Source: WGMK01 sp044359155
GTDB lineage: Bacteria; Hydrogenedentota; Hydrogenedentia; Hydrogenedentales; JAEUWI01
Length of the DNA stretch: 12,518 bases
Reading direction: 5' to 3'
NCBI GenBank assembly: GCA_044359155.1
Contig: JBIKMR010000112.1
Location: forward strand, 1-12,518
This document shows, piece after piece, positions 1-7,216 of the stretch. Numbering within the stretch: the stretch's first letter is position 1; every line of letters starts with the position of its first letter. The notes under the pieces were generated by a model. The model searched no databases. It was not told where the DNA came from and saw only the letters and a program-made list of their open reading frames with translations. Made by a program: the position numbers and the translations under genes.

Positions 1-180
1 CGCGGTGGCTGCAAAAAGCTCCTCCTAGGAGAGGACGAATTTGAGCGTTTTGATCCCAAAGTGTGCCATGCAGGGCCAGCACAAGAGGGTTCTCTAAAAC
101 ACAATTACAAGATAACCGTTGGCACCAAGCGGTCAGGAATAGGATTGTTGGGGTTGTTATTCAGCGGTGCATCACGGATA

Positions 181-229
181 GGATAGCGAGTTGCTCTCAT
201 GATGCCTTTGGTGTGCACAAGGCAATCGC
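181..229. repeat. 49-bp dispersed repeat, copy 1
   Basis: This 49-bp stretch matches 10387-10435 in the same orientation with only two substitutions (G190 versus C10396, and G222 versus A10428). Its ends are complementary: GCGA-G-TTGC near the left and GCAATCGC at the right can form an eight-pair stem with one bulged base, so the unit may be a REP-like stem-loop. Both substitutions would be nonsynonymous in the frame open across both copies, which argues against a conserved coding segment. The two copies bracket the block from the glycosidase to the Gfo/Idh gene. Confidence 0.75.
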
Positions 230-301
230 GTCTTGTCACGATTGACTTGCCATTGGTTACACTACCGGGTTAGCTCACGGCCCAATGCAGGGATTCCAAT
301 C

Positions 302-306
302 GAGGG
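302..306 (+). promoter_or_regulatory. Ribosome binding site fixing a TTG start
   Basis: GAGGG lies seven bases before the TTG at 314-316. The first codons after this TTG encode a typical signal peptide, while the upstream extension (from 233) has no such site and no export signal. This decides the start of the glycosidase. Confidence 0.7.
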
Positions 307-313
307 TAGAACC

Positions 314-2470
314 TTGTCACGAAACACCACAATTCTGCTGCTGGCTCTGTTCGCAAGTTTCCACGCTTACGCGGACAGTGGCGATGCCGTGCTCCAGAAG
401 ATCTCGGCGCAGGAAGCGCGCCTCCCCGCCGTGGCGGTACTGATCGCGGAGGCCAAGGCTGCTGGCGTACCGGTGGCTTACCCCACCGCCGATTTTCTCA
501 TTGCAAAGCGCTTCTGCCAGTATGGCCGGGACGACGTGGCCAATGATCGGCTTCCGCGTGCGCGGGAAGTGGCCGAGGAAGTAGCGGCATTACTGGACCG
601 CGCAGAGCGTGAGGCACGCGCTGGCGTGGAGGTTCCCCGCGTCCTGCCGGGCACCGTACGCATTGACAATGGAGCCTTTTGGGCCAACTGCAGCATCGGT
701 GGTAAAGAGGAATTCCGTCCCGTCTTTTTCACGGGGTATGGCCACAGCGATCCCGTGGTCGAGGATATCCCACTGTTGGGTGAAATCGGGATCAATGTTA
801 TCCAGATCGAGCAGGGGCCCGAGGGCGTCGTTAACGCGGATGGCACTGTCAACACGGCCCGCATCACCGACCGCCTCCTCCCAGCCCTGGATCGGGCACG
901 CGACAATGGCGTGATGGTGAACCTCCTCATCGGACCGCACTATTTCCCAGCGTGGGCCTACGAGAAGTGGCCTGCGCTCAAGGTGGAGCCCGGAGCCCCT
1001 GGCACACAGCCGTTTCTCAAGAACTCGATTGAAGCGACCGAGGCGAGAGAGATCTATACGCGCTACCTGCGAACGCTCATCCCGCTCGTCAAGGACCACC
1101 CCGCACTGCACTCGATTTGCCTGAGCAATGAGCCTCAATACGACAAGCACCAAGCCGACCCTGCACGCGTGCCGCTTTGGCATCAATACATCGCGTCTAC
1201 GCACGGGGACATCGGAACTTTGAATGCGCTCTACGGCACCCACTATGACGCCTTCGATCAGGTTCCGGAGACACCACTCAGTTTCAAAGAAAAGCCTGCG
1301 GCCCTCTACGATGTTGTCCGCTTCAACCAGGGCCGTTTCGCGGGCTGGCACCAATGGATGGTCGACATCATCCATGAAATGGCACCGAATCTGGAATGCC
1401 ACGCCAAAGTGATGCCGCTCGTCTGGGATCGCGATTCTGTGTTCTGGGGCACCGACCCGCTTGAGTTCTCCCAGCTTGGCCACATCAACGGCAATGATTG
1501 CTACTTCGTACCCAACGATGCGGGATCACCCTGGGCAAGCGACTGGCTGGTTCAGGGGATGTACTACGATCTTCAGCGTTCGATGGCCCAGAACCCTATC
1601 TTCAATTCAGAGAACCATCTGATCCTTGATCGCACCGACTTCCATGTCGATGCCAGCCACATCTACACGGGCATCTGGCAGGGGGCTATTCACGGGCAAG
1701 GGTCCAGCGCGACCTGGATTTGGGGACGCACTTACGACAAGAAGAGCGACCTGGAGGGTCTTATCCTTCACCGCGCAGCTTGTACTGCCGCCATGAGTCG
1801 CAGCGCGCTTGATCTCATGCGCCTCTCGCGCGAGGTGTTCGCATTGCAGAATCAGGTGCCCGAGGTCGCCATCCTCTGGTCCAACGCGGCGCAGGTCCAC
1901 GATCCATGGGTCACGACGAGCCGCAAGAATGTATATGAGGCGCTCAACTTTCTCGGTGTTCCCATCGGTTTCGTCCACGAGCACCAGCTTGCCACCCATG
2001 AAGGGAGCGGCCTCAAGTGCCTGATAGTGGCCGGGGCCGAGGCGGTCACCGCCGAGGGACTCAAAGGCATTCGCGACTTCGTCCAACGTGGCGGAGTAGT
2101 CCTGGCTTATGGCGATGGCAACCTGAGTAAGGAAGAATACGGTCGCAGCACCGAGCCACCGGCGTTTGCCCGCGAGATCCCGCGCTCCGAGCGGGGCGAA
2201 GAGCTGGCCGAGTTGCTGAAGACCGAGATGCATCGCGCCGGGATCGAGGCGGGCATCGCCATCGTGGACAAACATGGCAGATTGCCCTATGGTGTCGAGT
2301 GGCGCTCCGTCGTGCTGGATGGACACACGCTAGTCAACCTCGTCAACTTTTCACGCAAACCCATCAGCGTCAAACTTCCGGACGGTGCATGGCAAGACCT
2401 CATCACCCTACAATCGCTCCCCACCGAGATCACGCTTCAACCCGACACACCCGTTCTTGCCAAGGGATGA
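314..2470 (+). CDS. Secreted GH42-like beta-galactosidase / clan GH-A glycoside hydrolase
   Basis: Predicted exported glycosidase of 718 residues. The TTG start is preceded by GAGGG and opens a signal peptide (hydrophobic core TILLLALFASF, likely cleavage after AYA, about residue 20). A helical stretch of about 100 residues precedes the catalytic barrel, which is unusual for GH42. In the (beta/alpha)8 domain I see SICLSNEPQYD with the expected acid/base Glu (about residue 273) and PIFNSENHLI with the likely nucleophile Glu (about 433), placed as in clan GH-A retaining enzymes. The C-terminal part (LKCLIVAGAEAVTAEGLK, then a glycine-rich GGVVLAYGDG) resembles the glutamine-amidotransferase-like trimerisation domain of GH42. 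The family mostly cleaves beta-galactosides; the exact substrate is not readable here. The next genes on the strand follow within about 140 bases and may be cotranscribed. A related GH-A family rather than GH42 itself is possible. Confidence 0.8.
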   Translation: MSRNTTILLLALFASFHAYADSGDAVLQKISAQEARLPAVAVLIAEAKAAGVPVAYPTADFLIAKRFCQYGRDDVANDRLPRAREVAEEVAALLDRAEREARAGVEVPRVLPGTVRIDNGAFWANCSIGGKEEFRPVFFTGYGHSDPVVEDIPLLGEIGINVIQIEQGPEGVVNADGTVNTARITDRLLPALDRARDNGVMVNLLIGPHYFPAWAYEKWPALKVEPGAPGTQPFLKNSIEATEAREIYTRYLRTLIPLVKDHPALHSICLSNEPQYDKHQADPARVPLWHQYIASTHGDIGTLNALYGTHYDAFDQVPETPLSFKEKPAALYDVVRFNQGRFAGWHQWMVDIIHEMAPNLECHAKVMPLVWDRDSVFWGTDPLEFSQLGHINGNDCYFVPNDAGSPWASDWLVQGMYYDLQRSMAQNPIFNSENHLILDRTDFHVDASHIYTGIWQGAIHGQGSSATWIWGRTYDKKSDLEGLILHRAACTAAMSRSALDLMRLSREVFALQNQVPEVAILWSNAAQVHDPWVTTSRKNVYEALNFLGVPIGFVHEHQLATHEGSGLKCLIVAGAEAVTAEGLKGIRDFVQRGGVVLAYGDGNLSKEEYGRSTEPPAFAREIPRSERGEELAELLKTEMHRAGIEAGIAIVDKHGRLPYGVEWRSVVLDGHTLVNLVNFSRKPISVKLPDGAWQDLITLQSLPTEITLQPDTPVLAKG

Positions 2471-2487
2471 AATTAGAAGGAAGACAG

Positions 2488-2580
2488 ATGTACCCGCGAT
2501 CGTTCTATTCGCTATGGAGAAGATTCAGAACACTATTCTTGGCAACTTCGCTTGTGATAATAGCCGCACCCATTACCTGA
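2488..2580 (+). CDS. Possible 30-aa membrane or leader peptide
   Basis: A 30-codon ORF begins 17 bases after the glycosidase stop and has a good ribosome site (AGAAGGAAG ending about five bases before the ATG). The peptide has an arginine-containing N-terminus (MYPRSFYSLWRRFR) followed by a hydrophobic segment (TLFLATSLVIIAAPIT), like a tiny single-pass membrane protein or a signal peptide that has lost its mature part. It ends 27 bases before the serine hydrolase start, so it could be a leader peptide for that gene, a truncated secreted-protein gene, or chance. No family is recognised. Confidence 0.35.
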   Translation: MYPRSFYSLWRRFRTLFLATSLVIIAAPIT

Positions 2581-2607
2581 TCTGGCACGAGGGGCAATAA
2601 GAACACA

Positions 2608-4083
2608 ATGCCTGTAGAAATCCCTGAGACGAAATACGATAGCAGCAAGACTACGTTGACAGTGCGGAGTCGCAGGCCGTGGGCGAGGCGTCCGATTTGG
2701 AAAGTCTTTTTGGTTGTTGCCTGCCTGATCCTGGCACTTTGTTTCGGGTTCATGTGGCTGCTAGGAAGCAATGCCCGGCTAGGTTCGGCATATGCGGCAA
2801 AGATTCTCGCCTCGGCGGTATTCATTGCCGGCCGATCCCCGGAATCGGTGCTGTCGGAGGAGTTGGGGTTCATCCCCAGGGTCAATTACCGAATTGATGG
2901 AGTTGAGAAAACACTGACGGCATGGACAGCGCCTGACACCAAGGTGACGGCGGTTTTTCGCGATGGTCTTGGGGTTGCACTTGCGCTGGACGGAGATATA
3001 GGGGCACTTAAGAAGCAGGCGCGTCCGGACCTCATTCCTGCATTAGGCTCCTTATCGAGGGCCGCATGGCCCATGGGGGATACGCCGTCGGGGCGGTCGC
3101 GTCCCTCGGGTATTAACGAAGCGGCACTGGAGTTGGCGGTGGCGCGGATGTTCGAGGAGCCGAACGCCTGGTACAAACGGCGAACGCGCGCGGTCGTAAT
3201 ATTACTCGACGGCGAGATTATCGCGGAACGCTATGGGGAAGGGTTTGACGCCGGACAGAAGTTTCCAGCGTGGTCAATCTCCAAGAGCATCCAGCATGCG
3301 CTGTACGGTATCGCGGTTCGGGACAAGAAACTGGCCATCGCGGATCTTGCTCCGATAGCGGAATGGAAAGGGACAGGCGACCCACGCTCCGCGATAACCA
3401 TAGACATGTTGCTACGCATGAGCAGCGGGCTGAAGTACAACGAGTTCGACTTCCTGCCTCCGGCCGACCTGACCACGATGCTCTATCTCGAGCCGAGTGC
3501 CGCTGACTATGCGATTCGTGCACCGCTCGCGCATCCGCCCGATACATCGTGGGCCTACTCGAGTGCCACGGCCAACATCCTCTCGCAAATCCTCCGGCAG
3601 GCTTACGGAGATGATGACTACTACCGCCTGCCTTATCGGGCCCTTTTCGCCAAGATCGGAATGCGCAACACCGTCGTTGAGGCCGACCCAGCAGGCACGC
3701 TTGTGTTCTCCTCTTATGTCTTCTCAACCGCGCGCGACCTGGCAAGGTTCGGCTTGCTGTATGCACAGGATGGGACCTGGTTGGGCGAGAGAATTTTGCC
3801 GGAAGGCTGGACGACCTACGCCCGCACACGGACGCCAACCGCTCCAGAGGGAGAATACGGCGCGCAATGGTGGCTCCCTTCCGACACTGAACGAGCCAAA
3901 GCCGAAAAGCGAGGCACCCCGTTGCCCCCGGATACTTTCTTCGGGGAAGGCTTCGAGGGCCAGAAGCTCTTTGTGATCCCCTCGCGCAAACTGGTTATCC
4001 TCCGGCTGGGCCTCGCCTACCTCTCCGCGCACTCCTCGTACGATTATGTATACGAAATATTGGACGCTGTTGCATCACGGTGA
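2608..4083 (+). CDS. Membrane-anchored serine hydrolase, beta-lactamase class C / S12-like
   Basis: A 491-residue protein of the beta-lactamase (PF00144) fold. After a basic N-terminus one transmembrane helix (about residues 30-52, WKVFLVVACLILALCFGF) should anchor it with the catalytic domain outside the cytoplasm. The catalytic SxxK motif is SISK (Ser223, Lys226), within AWSISKSIQ. The second motif is the Tyr of WAYSSATANIL (Tyr317). The third motif, normally KTG or HxG, reads GEGFEGQ (about 446-452), so the usual His/Lys is absent. This pattern fits the 6-aminohexanoate-dimer-hydrolase/esterase branch better than true beta-lactamases. Residues 53-165 are an N-terminal extension I cannot assign. 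The ATG is preceded by GAGGGG at a rather long spacing. The gene follows the glycosidase on the same strand. Peptidase, esterase or amidase activity are all possible; antibiotic resistance is not implied. Confidence 0.8.
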   Translation: MPVEIPETKYDSSKTTLTVRSRRPWARRPIWKVFLVVACLILALCFGFMWLLGSNARLGSAYAAKILASAVFIAGRSPESVLSEELGFIPRVNYRIDGVEKTLTAWTAPDTKVTAVFRDGLGVALALDGDIGALKKQARPDLIPALGSLSRAAWPMGDTPSGRSRPSGINEAALELAVARMFEEPNAWYKRRTRAVVILLDGEIIAERYGEGFDAGQKFPAWSISKSIQHALYGIAVRDKKLAIADLAPIAEWKGTGDPRSAITIDMLLRMSSGLKYNEFDFLPPADLTTMLYLEPSAADYAIRAPLAHPPDTSWAYSSATANILSQILRQAYGDDDYYRLPYRALFAKIGMRNTVVEADPAGTLVFSSYVFSTARDLARFGLLYAQDGTWLGERILPEGWTTYARTRTPTAPEGEYGAQWWLPSDTERAKAEKRGTPLPPDTFFGEGFEGQKLFVIPSRKLVILRLGLAYLSAHSSYDYVYEILDAVASR

Positions 4084-4140
4084 CGTAAGACCTGGCCGAG
4101 GCACCGCAGGTATCGGGAGTGGACCGGACGGATCCCTAAT

Positions 4141-4160
4141 CGCCCGGCGCGCTCCGGGCG
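4141..4160. repeat. GC-rich hairpin
   Basis: Perfect seven-base arms CGCCCGG and CCGGGCG are separated by a six-base loop. The hairpin lies 57 bases after the serine hydrolase stop. It could slow or end transcription but lacks a T-run on either strand. Confidence 0.4.
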
Positions 4161-4216
4161 GGGCAAAGGCCTCTACCTACTCCTGGCAAGCCAAGCACTT
4201 TTTCGGACACTCCTGC

Positions 4217-4279
4217 CAAGTAACGCATGGTCGCCAGCGATGATCTGCGGCGGTGTCAACGGCGACCAAGCGTTACCTG
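4217..4279. repeat. Long inverted repeat between convergent genes
   Basis: The left arm CAAGTAACGCATGGTCGCC (4217-4235) pairs with the right arm GGCGACCAAGCGTTACCTG (4261-4279) at 17 of 19 positions, around a 25-base centre. Position between two converging genes suggests a bidirectional transcription stop or a mobile palindromic element. There is no T-run, and the integron attC core (GTTRRRY) is not present at the arm ends. Confidence 0.6.
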
Positions 4280-4311
4280 CAGTTCAAGGATGTTATGTCG
4301 CTGCACAGACG

Positions 4312-4440
4312 CTAGAACTTTAACTCAAACCCCGCATACACAAAATCGATGTCTTGCTAGAGATTGGTGGTGGCGATGAATTGCCCGCAACAGAAGTGGG
4401 CGTAGCCGAGTAGCGCGGAGGTGTAGCGCGTGAATTGACA
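4312..4440 (-). pseudogene. Decayed C-terminus of an alginate-export-type outer membrane protein
   Basis: Read on the minus strand this stretch encodes FTRYTSALLGYAHFCCGQFI, a stop (TAG at 4357-4359), then QDIDFVYAGFELKF and a final stop (4312-4314). The pattern of alternating residues, the GYxHFxxGxFI motif and a C-terminal aromatic Phe match the last strands of alginate-export-family beta-barrels. A second in-frame stop at 4453-4455 and loss of similarity upstream show that the rest of the gene is gone. It lies about 80 bases after the MFS stop on the same strand, so it was probably once the last gene of the operon and served as the outer-membrane channel. The family assignment is from recalled motifs, not a search. 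Confidence 0.5.
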
Positions 4441-4521
4441 TCCCCTTAAAAACTAGGAGTAGGGCGCGGTCACCGTCGTGTGCGAATGAATTTTCTTCGA
4501 TACATCTTTTCTCCAGCTCAT

Positions 4522-5769
4522 CTAATCACGCAATGAAGTGCCCGCATTTCTGGGAGTGAAGAATATTACTATCAGGCCCAGGGCATAGATGAGGGCGCAG
4601 AGGCTGCCCACGCGGGGATAGTCTCCGCCCAACGATGCAAAGAGCAGGCCTGCGAAGAGGACACCTCCGGCCGTGGCGAAGCGTCCGGCGTTGTAGGCGA
4701 GTCCCGTGCCGGTAGCGCGCACATGCGTGGGAAAAAGCTCCGGGAGGTAGAGCGCCAGCCAGCCGAAGAAAAGCGTGGAGACGAAGCCTTGGGCGAATAC
4801 GACCGGGTGGAAGCTCGGCTGCAACGGTGCGGTGAGTTGGAACATGGCGATGGTGAGCGCCGTGGCGCCGATGCTGATGAGGGTGTAGCTCCTGCGACGT
4901 CCAAGGGCACTGGCAAGCTGTGCGCCGGTGAAGCTGCCGAGGGTAGCACCCAATGCCCACCAGCCTTGGGTGGCGGCCTTGTAGCCCGGGGCTAGGGTTC
5001 CTGCAACAGAATCGGCCCAGGGGATCATCCATTTGCTTGCGGCCCACGCGCCGACCATCGGAATCGCGCTGATCGCAATCGCCAGCAGGGTGATGCGCAG
5101 AAGGTCCTCTTGGAAGAGCTCGCGAAGCGGCGGGGAAGGACGTTTGGGGGCGTTGCGTGCGGCGAGCCAAGCCGGTGACTCTGGTACCGCAATGAGCACG
5201 AAAATGCCAAGTACCGCGGGGAATCCGGCAAAATGAAAAATCCATTTCCATGATTCAGGCGTAATGGGCCAAAGTCGTGCAAGCTGGGAAAGCAGGAGAA
5301 TGCCTGCATTCAAACCCGCACTCATGAGCCCCGATACCCATGGGCGGGAAGCATTCGGCCAGCTCTCGGAGACCAACGCGATGCCGTTCGGCCAGACTCC
5401 GCCGACGCCGAGTCCGACCAGGAAGCGCAACACAAGCATCTGCTCTTGTGTGTGCACCCAGGCTCCCATGCCTGCAAACACAGAGTAAAACAAGATACTC
5501 ACACCGAGGGCGCGCGTGCGGCCGATGCGGTCGCCGAGGTTGCCCAGCGCAATGCCGCCGATCGCCGCGCCGAGCATGAGTGCCGCAGTGTAGCGCGCGA
5601 ACCAGTCCCCGCCGAGCGCGGGCGTGAACCCCTCACCGAGGAGTCCTTTCGTAACGGAGATGGAGGCGATCGGCATAAGGCCGAGTTCGACGCCGTCGAA
5701 AAGCAGCCCGAGAAAGGCGGCCCCAAGAACGACCCGGCGTTTCAGTGGAGACAGAGTCGGCGCGTTCAT
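4522..5769 (-). CDS. MFS transporter, sugar/organic-acid symporter type
   Basis: A 415-residue inner-membrane carrier with about twelve hydrophobic segments. The loop between helices 2 and 3 carries the MFS signature GNLGDRIGRTR (about residues 76-86), helix 6 ends in PESPAWL (196-202), and the second half has the conserved ELFPTHVRATGTG (344-356) typical of the sugar-porter and aromatic/organic-acid:H+ symporter branches. I chose the ATG at 5769 because it overlaps the DJ-1 stop as ATGA, giving a start directly before the first helix; an upstream ATG (5820) would lie well inside the DJ-1 gene. It is the last intact gene of the five-gene minus-strand operon and presumably imports the substrate that the cytoplasmic enzymes process. 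The substrate is unknown. Confidence 0.85.
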   Translation of the reverse strand: MNAPTLSPLKRRVVLGAAFLGLLFDGVELGLMPIASISVTKGLLGEGFTPALGGDWFARYTAALMLGAAIGGIALGNLGDRIGRTRALGVSILFYSVFAGMGAWVHTQEQMLVLRFLVGLGVGGVWPNGIALVSESWPNASRPWVSGLMSAGLNAGILLLSQLARLWPITPESWKWIFHFAGFPAVLGIFVLIAVPESPAWLAARNAPKRPSPPLRELFQEDLLRITLLAIAISAIPMVGAWAASKWMIPWADSVAGTLAPGYKAATQGWWALGATLGSFTGAQLASALGRRRSYTLISIGATALTIAMFQLTAPLQPSFHPVVFAQGFVSTLFFGWLALYLPELFPTHVRATGTGLAYNAGRFATAGGVLFAGLLFASLGGDYPRVGSLCALIYALGLIVIFFTPRNAGTSLRD

Positions 5770-6320
5770 GAGCACACGGCTTTCAAGGCCTCGACATAGG
5801 CCTTCATCCAGGCCGCGCATTCACGCTTGTAGCGACAGCAGTAGAGGTTGCCCGATACCACAAGCGACTGATCGACATAGATTGCGCCGACGACTTCTAC
5901 GTCGAACTTGCAGCGCGGGATGGTCGTCACTTCGCGCCCTTGGAGGACTCCCGCCGTCGCAAGAATCTCGACGCCGTGGCAAATGGACGCCACGGGTTTT
6001 TGTTTGGCAAAAAAGGAGCGGACGATCCGGAGCAGGTGCTCATCGTAGCGCAGGAATTCCGGGGCGCGCCCTCCGGGAAGCACGAGACCAATGTACTCGT
6101 CAGGATCCACGTCGGCAAAGGCAATGTCGGAAACCAAAGTGTAACCCGGCATCTCCACGGTGATGTCCCACCCCGGATCATGTTCGTGCTGGACGAGATG
6201 ATAGCTTCGCTTCGCAGGTGCCGCCAGCACCGCATGGAAGTCTTCGCTGAGGCGATAGTAAGGCACCAGCGTATCGATCACTTCCGCGCCATCGCCGATC
6301 ACGACCAGTACTTTTTTCAT
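5766..6320 (-). CDS. DJ-1/PfpI family protein
   Basis: A 184-residue cytoplasmic protein with the flavodoxin-like DJ-1/PfpI fold. Features visible are the N-terminal strand MKKVLVVIGDGAEVID with a Glu at position 13, a VLPGGRAPEFLR loop (about 80-91), and the nucleophile elbow ASICHGVEIL with Cys114-His115. The family contains glyoxalases, deglycase-like proteins, amidases and chaperones, so the reaction cannot be named. An unusual cysteine pair lies near the C-terminus (YCCRYKREC, about 160-168). Both ends overlap neighbours by four bases (ATGA junctions at 6317-6320 and 5766-5769), so it is probably translationally coupled to the dehydrogenase before it and the transporter after it. A role in handling a reactive carbonyl product of the pathway is an inference. 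Confidence 0.85.
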   Translation of the reverse strand: MKKVLVVIGDGAEVIDTLVPYYRLSEDFHAVLAAPAKRSYHLVQHEHDPGWDITVEMPGYTLVSDIAFADVDPDEYIGLVLPGGRAPEFLRYDEHLLRIVRSFFAKQKPVASICHGVEILATAGVLQGREVTTIPRCKFDVEVVGAIYVDQSLVVSGNLYCCRYKRECAAWMKAYVEALKAVCS

Positions 6321-7216
6321 GGTCTTCCCTTCCGAAGATCGTAGGCCTTGAAAATCGCGGCATTATCGAGATCACCAAAACCCGCGTCGATCAGTTCCTG
6401 GAGCAAGTGGGCGTGCGTATCGGTGACGGGAACCCTCGCCCCAAGGTCTTGCGCCCAATGCCGAATCAGTTCCACGTCCTTGAAATGCTGTCCCAGGCGC
6501 GCAACAGGTGGTTCATAAGCCGCACGCAGCATCATCGGGCCTTTTACCTCCATCACGCGGCTGTAGGTCTCGCCGGAGCGAAGGATTTCCAACATCAGTC
6601 CAAGGTCCAGATTAGCCTGCCTCGCAAGCCCAAGCGCCTCCGCCAAAGCAAGACGGTTCAGGCCAAAAACCAGATTGACCACCAGCTTTGCTTCGAGTCC
6701 GCGCCCAGGAGCACCGAGAAAGTACTGCGCCTTGCTGAATGCGCTGAGCATGTGCCCATAGGTGCCCGCGTCGGCAGAGCGGTCGCCGACCAGCGCGATG
6801 GCCTGACCATCGGCAATGACCTTGCTCGATCCCGAGAGCGCGGCATCAATAAGGCGGATGCCGCCGGGTGCGAGTCGTTCATGGTCTTCGGTGAGGTCGC
6901 TGGGACGTCCCGTGGAAGTGTCGATCAACGTCGTTCCGGGTCTAAGTGCTCCGAGAAGATTCTGCTCGCCGAACAAGAGACTCCTGCGGCTCGCGGAATC
7001 GAAGAGACTCAGCAGCATGACGCCCGAACGCGCGCCCACTTCGCGCGCATCCACTCCAATTCCCACGCCGAAGCCTTCCGCAGCACGACAGGCTTCTTTC
7101 GACAAGTCGAAGCCAAGCACCTTGTGTCCAGCCTGGAGCAGCCGTCGGGCGATTGACTTCCCAACGAGACCCAAGCCTATCAGGCCTATGGGCTCGGCTT
7201 CAGTGCTTGCTTGCAT
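6317..7216 (-). CDS. 3-hydroxyisobutyrate dehydrogenase-like NAD(P)-dependent oxidoreductase
   Basis: A 299-residue beta-hydroxyacid dehydrogenase (HIBADH, 6PGDH-like family). The N-terminal Rossmann motif is GLIGLGLVG (about residues 11-19). The substrate loop reads DAALSGSS (about 124-131), equivalent to the family DAPVSGG. The catalytic lysine is in GRGLEAKLVVNLVF (Lys177), with the following Asn conserved. Length matches the usual 290-300. I chose the ATG at 7216, ten residues before the Rossmann strand; the longer frame from 7351 adds 45 residues with no counterpart in the family. The start overlaps the DUF6807 stop by 17 bases, and no clear ribosome site precedes it, which fits translational coupling. 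Relatives act on hydroxyisobutyrate, tartronate semialdehyde, 2-hydroxy-3-oxopropionate or glyoxylate; which applies is not visible. Confidence 0.85.
   Translation of the reverse strand: MQASTEAEPIGLIGLGLVGKSIARRLLQAGHKVLGFDLSKEACRAAEGFGVGIGVDAREVGARSGVMLLSLFDSASRRSLLFGEQNLLGALRPGTTLIDTSTGRPSDLTEDHERLAPGGIRLIDAALSGSSKVIADGQAIALVGDRSADAGTYGHMLSAFSKAQYFLGAPGRGLEAKLVVNLVFGLNRLALAEALGLARQANLDLGLMLEILRSGETYSRVMEVKGPMMLRAAYEPPVARLGQHFKDVELIRHWAQDLGARVPVTDTHAHLLQELIDAGFGDLDNAAIFKAYDLRKGRP

Larger units (their letters stand above)
1..313. other. Left-edge gap without a confident gene
   Basis: The frame starting at base 1 is open for 61 codons and ends at a TAG at 184-186. It could be the 3' end of a gene cut by the window edge, but I recognise no family and its stop lies inside the 49-bp repeat. 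A perfect 10-bp palindrome CTCCTAGGAG lies at 22-31. The rest is the leader of the downstream glycosidase gene. A -35-like TTGTCA (233-238) with a TACACT (258-263) is spaced too widely (19 bp) for me to call a promoter. Confidence 0.3.
4084..4521. other. Convergent intergenic region with structured DNA and a gene remnant
   Basis: About 440 bases separate the plus-strand serine hydrolase from the minus-strand MFS gene. I find no intact gene. It contains a GC-rich hairpin (4141-4160), a 12-bp direct repeat ACTCCTGSCAAG (4179-4190 and 4209-4220, one mismatch), a long inverted repeat (4217-4279) and the remnant of an outer-membrane protein gene (4312-4440, minus). None of the hairpins is followed by a T-run, so no canonical terminator is visible. 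Confidence 0.6.

Noticed and set aside
233..263. Promoter TTGTCA / TACACT for the glycosidase
   Set aside because: The spacer is 19 bases and the -10 is weak; I could not choose it over chance.
233..313. Longer 745-residue version of the glycosidase
   Set aside because: The extra 27 residues precede a good signal peptide and have no ribosome site; the TTG at 314 has both.
590..1483. 297-codon minus-strand ORF within the glycosidase
   Set aside because: It lies opposite the catalytic barrel with intact catalytic motifs and shows no protein family pattern.
3218..3838. 206-codon minus-strand ORF within the serine hydrolase
   Set aside because: It is a shadow of the active-site-encoding region, very rich in Arg and Ser, with no family features.
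4217..4279. Integron attC site
   Set aside because: The arm ends do not show GTTRRRY/RYYYAAC core sites and there is no integrase or cassette structure.
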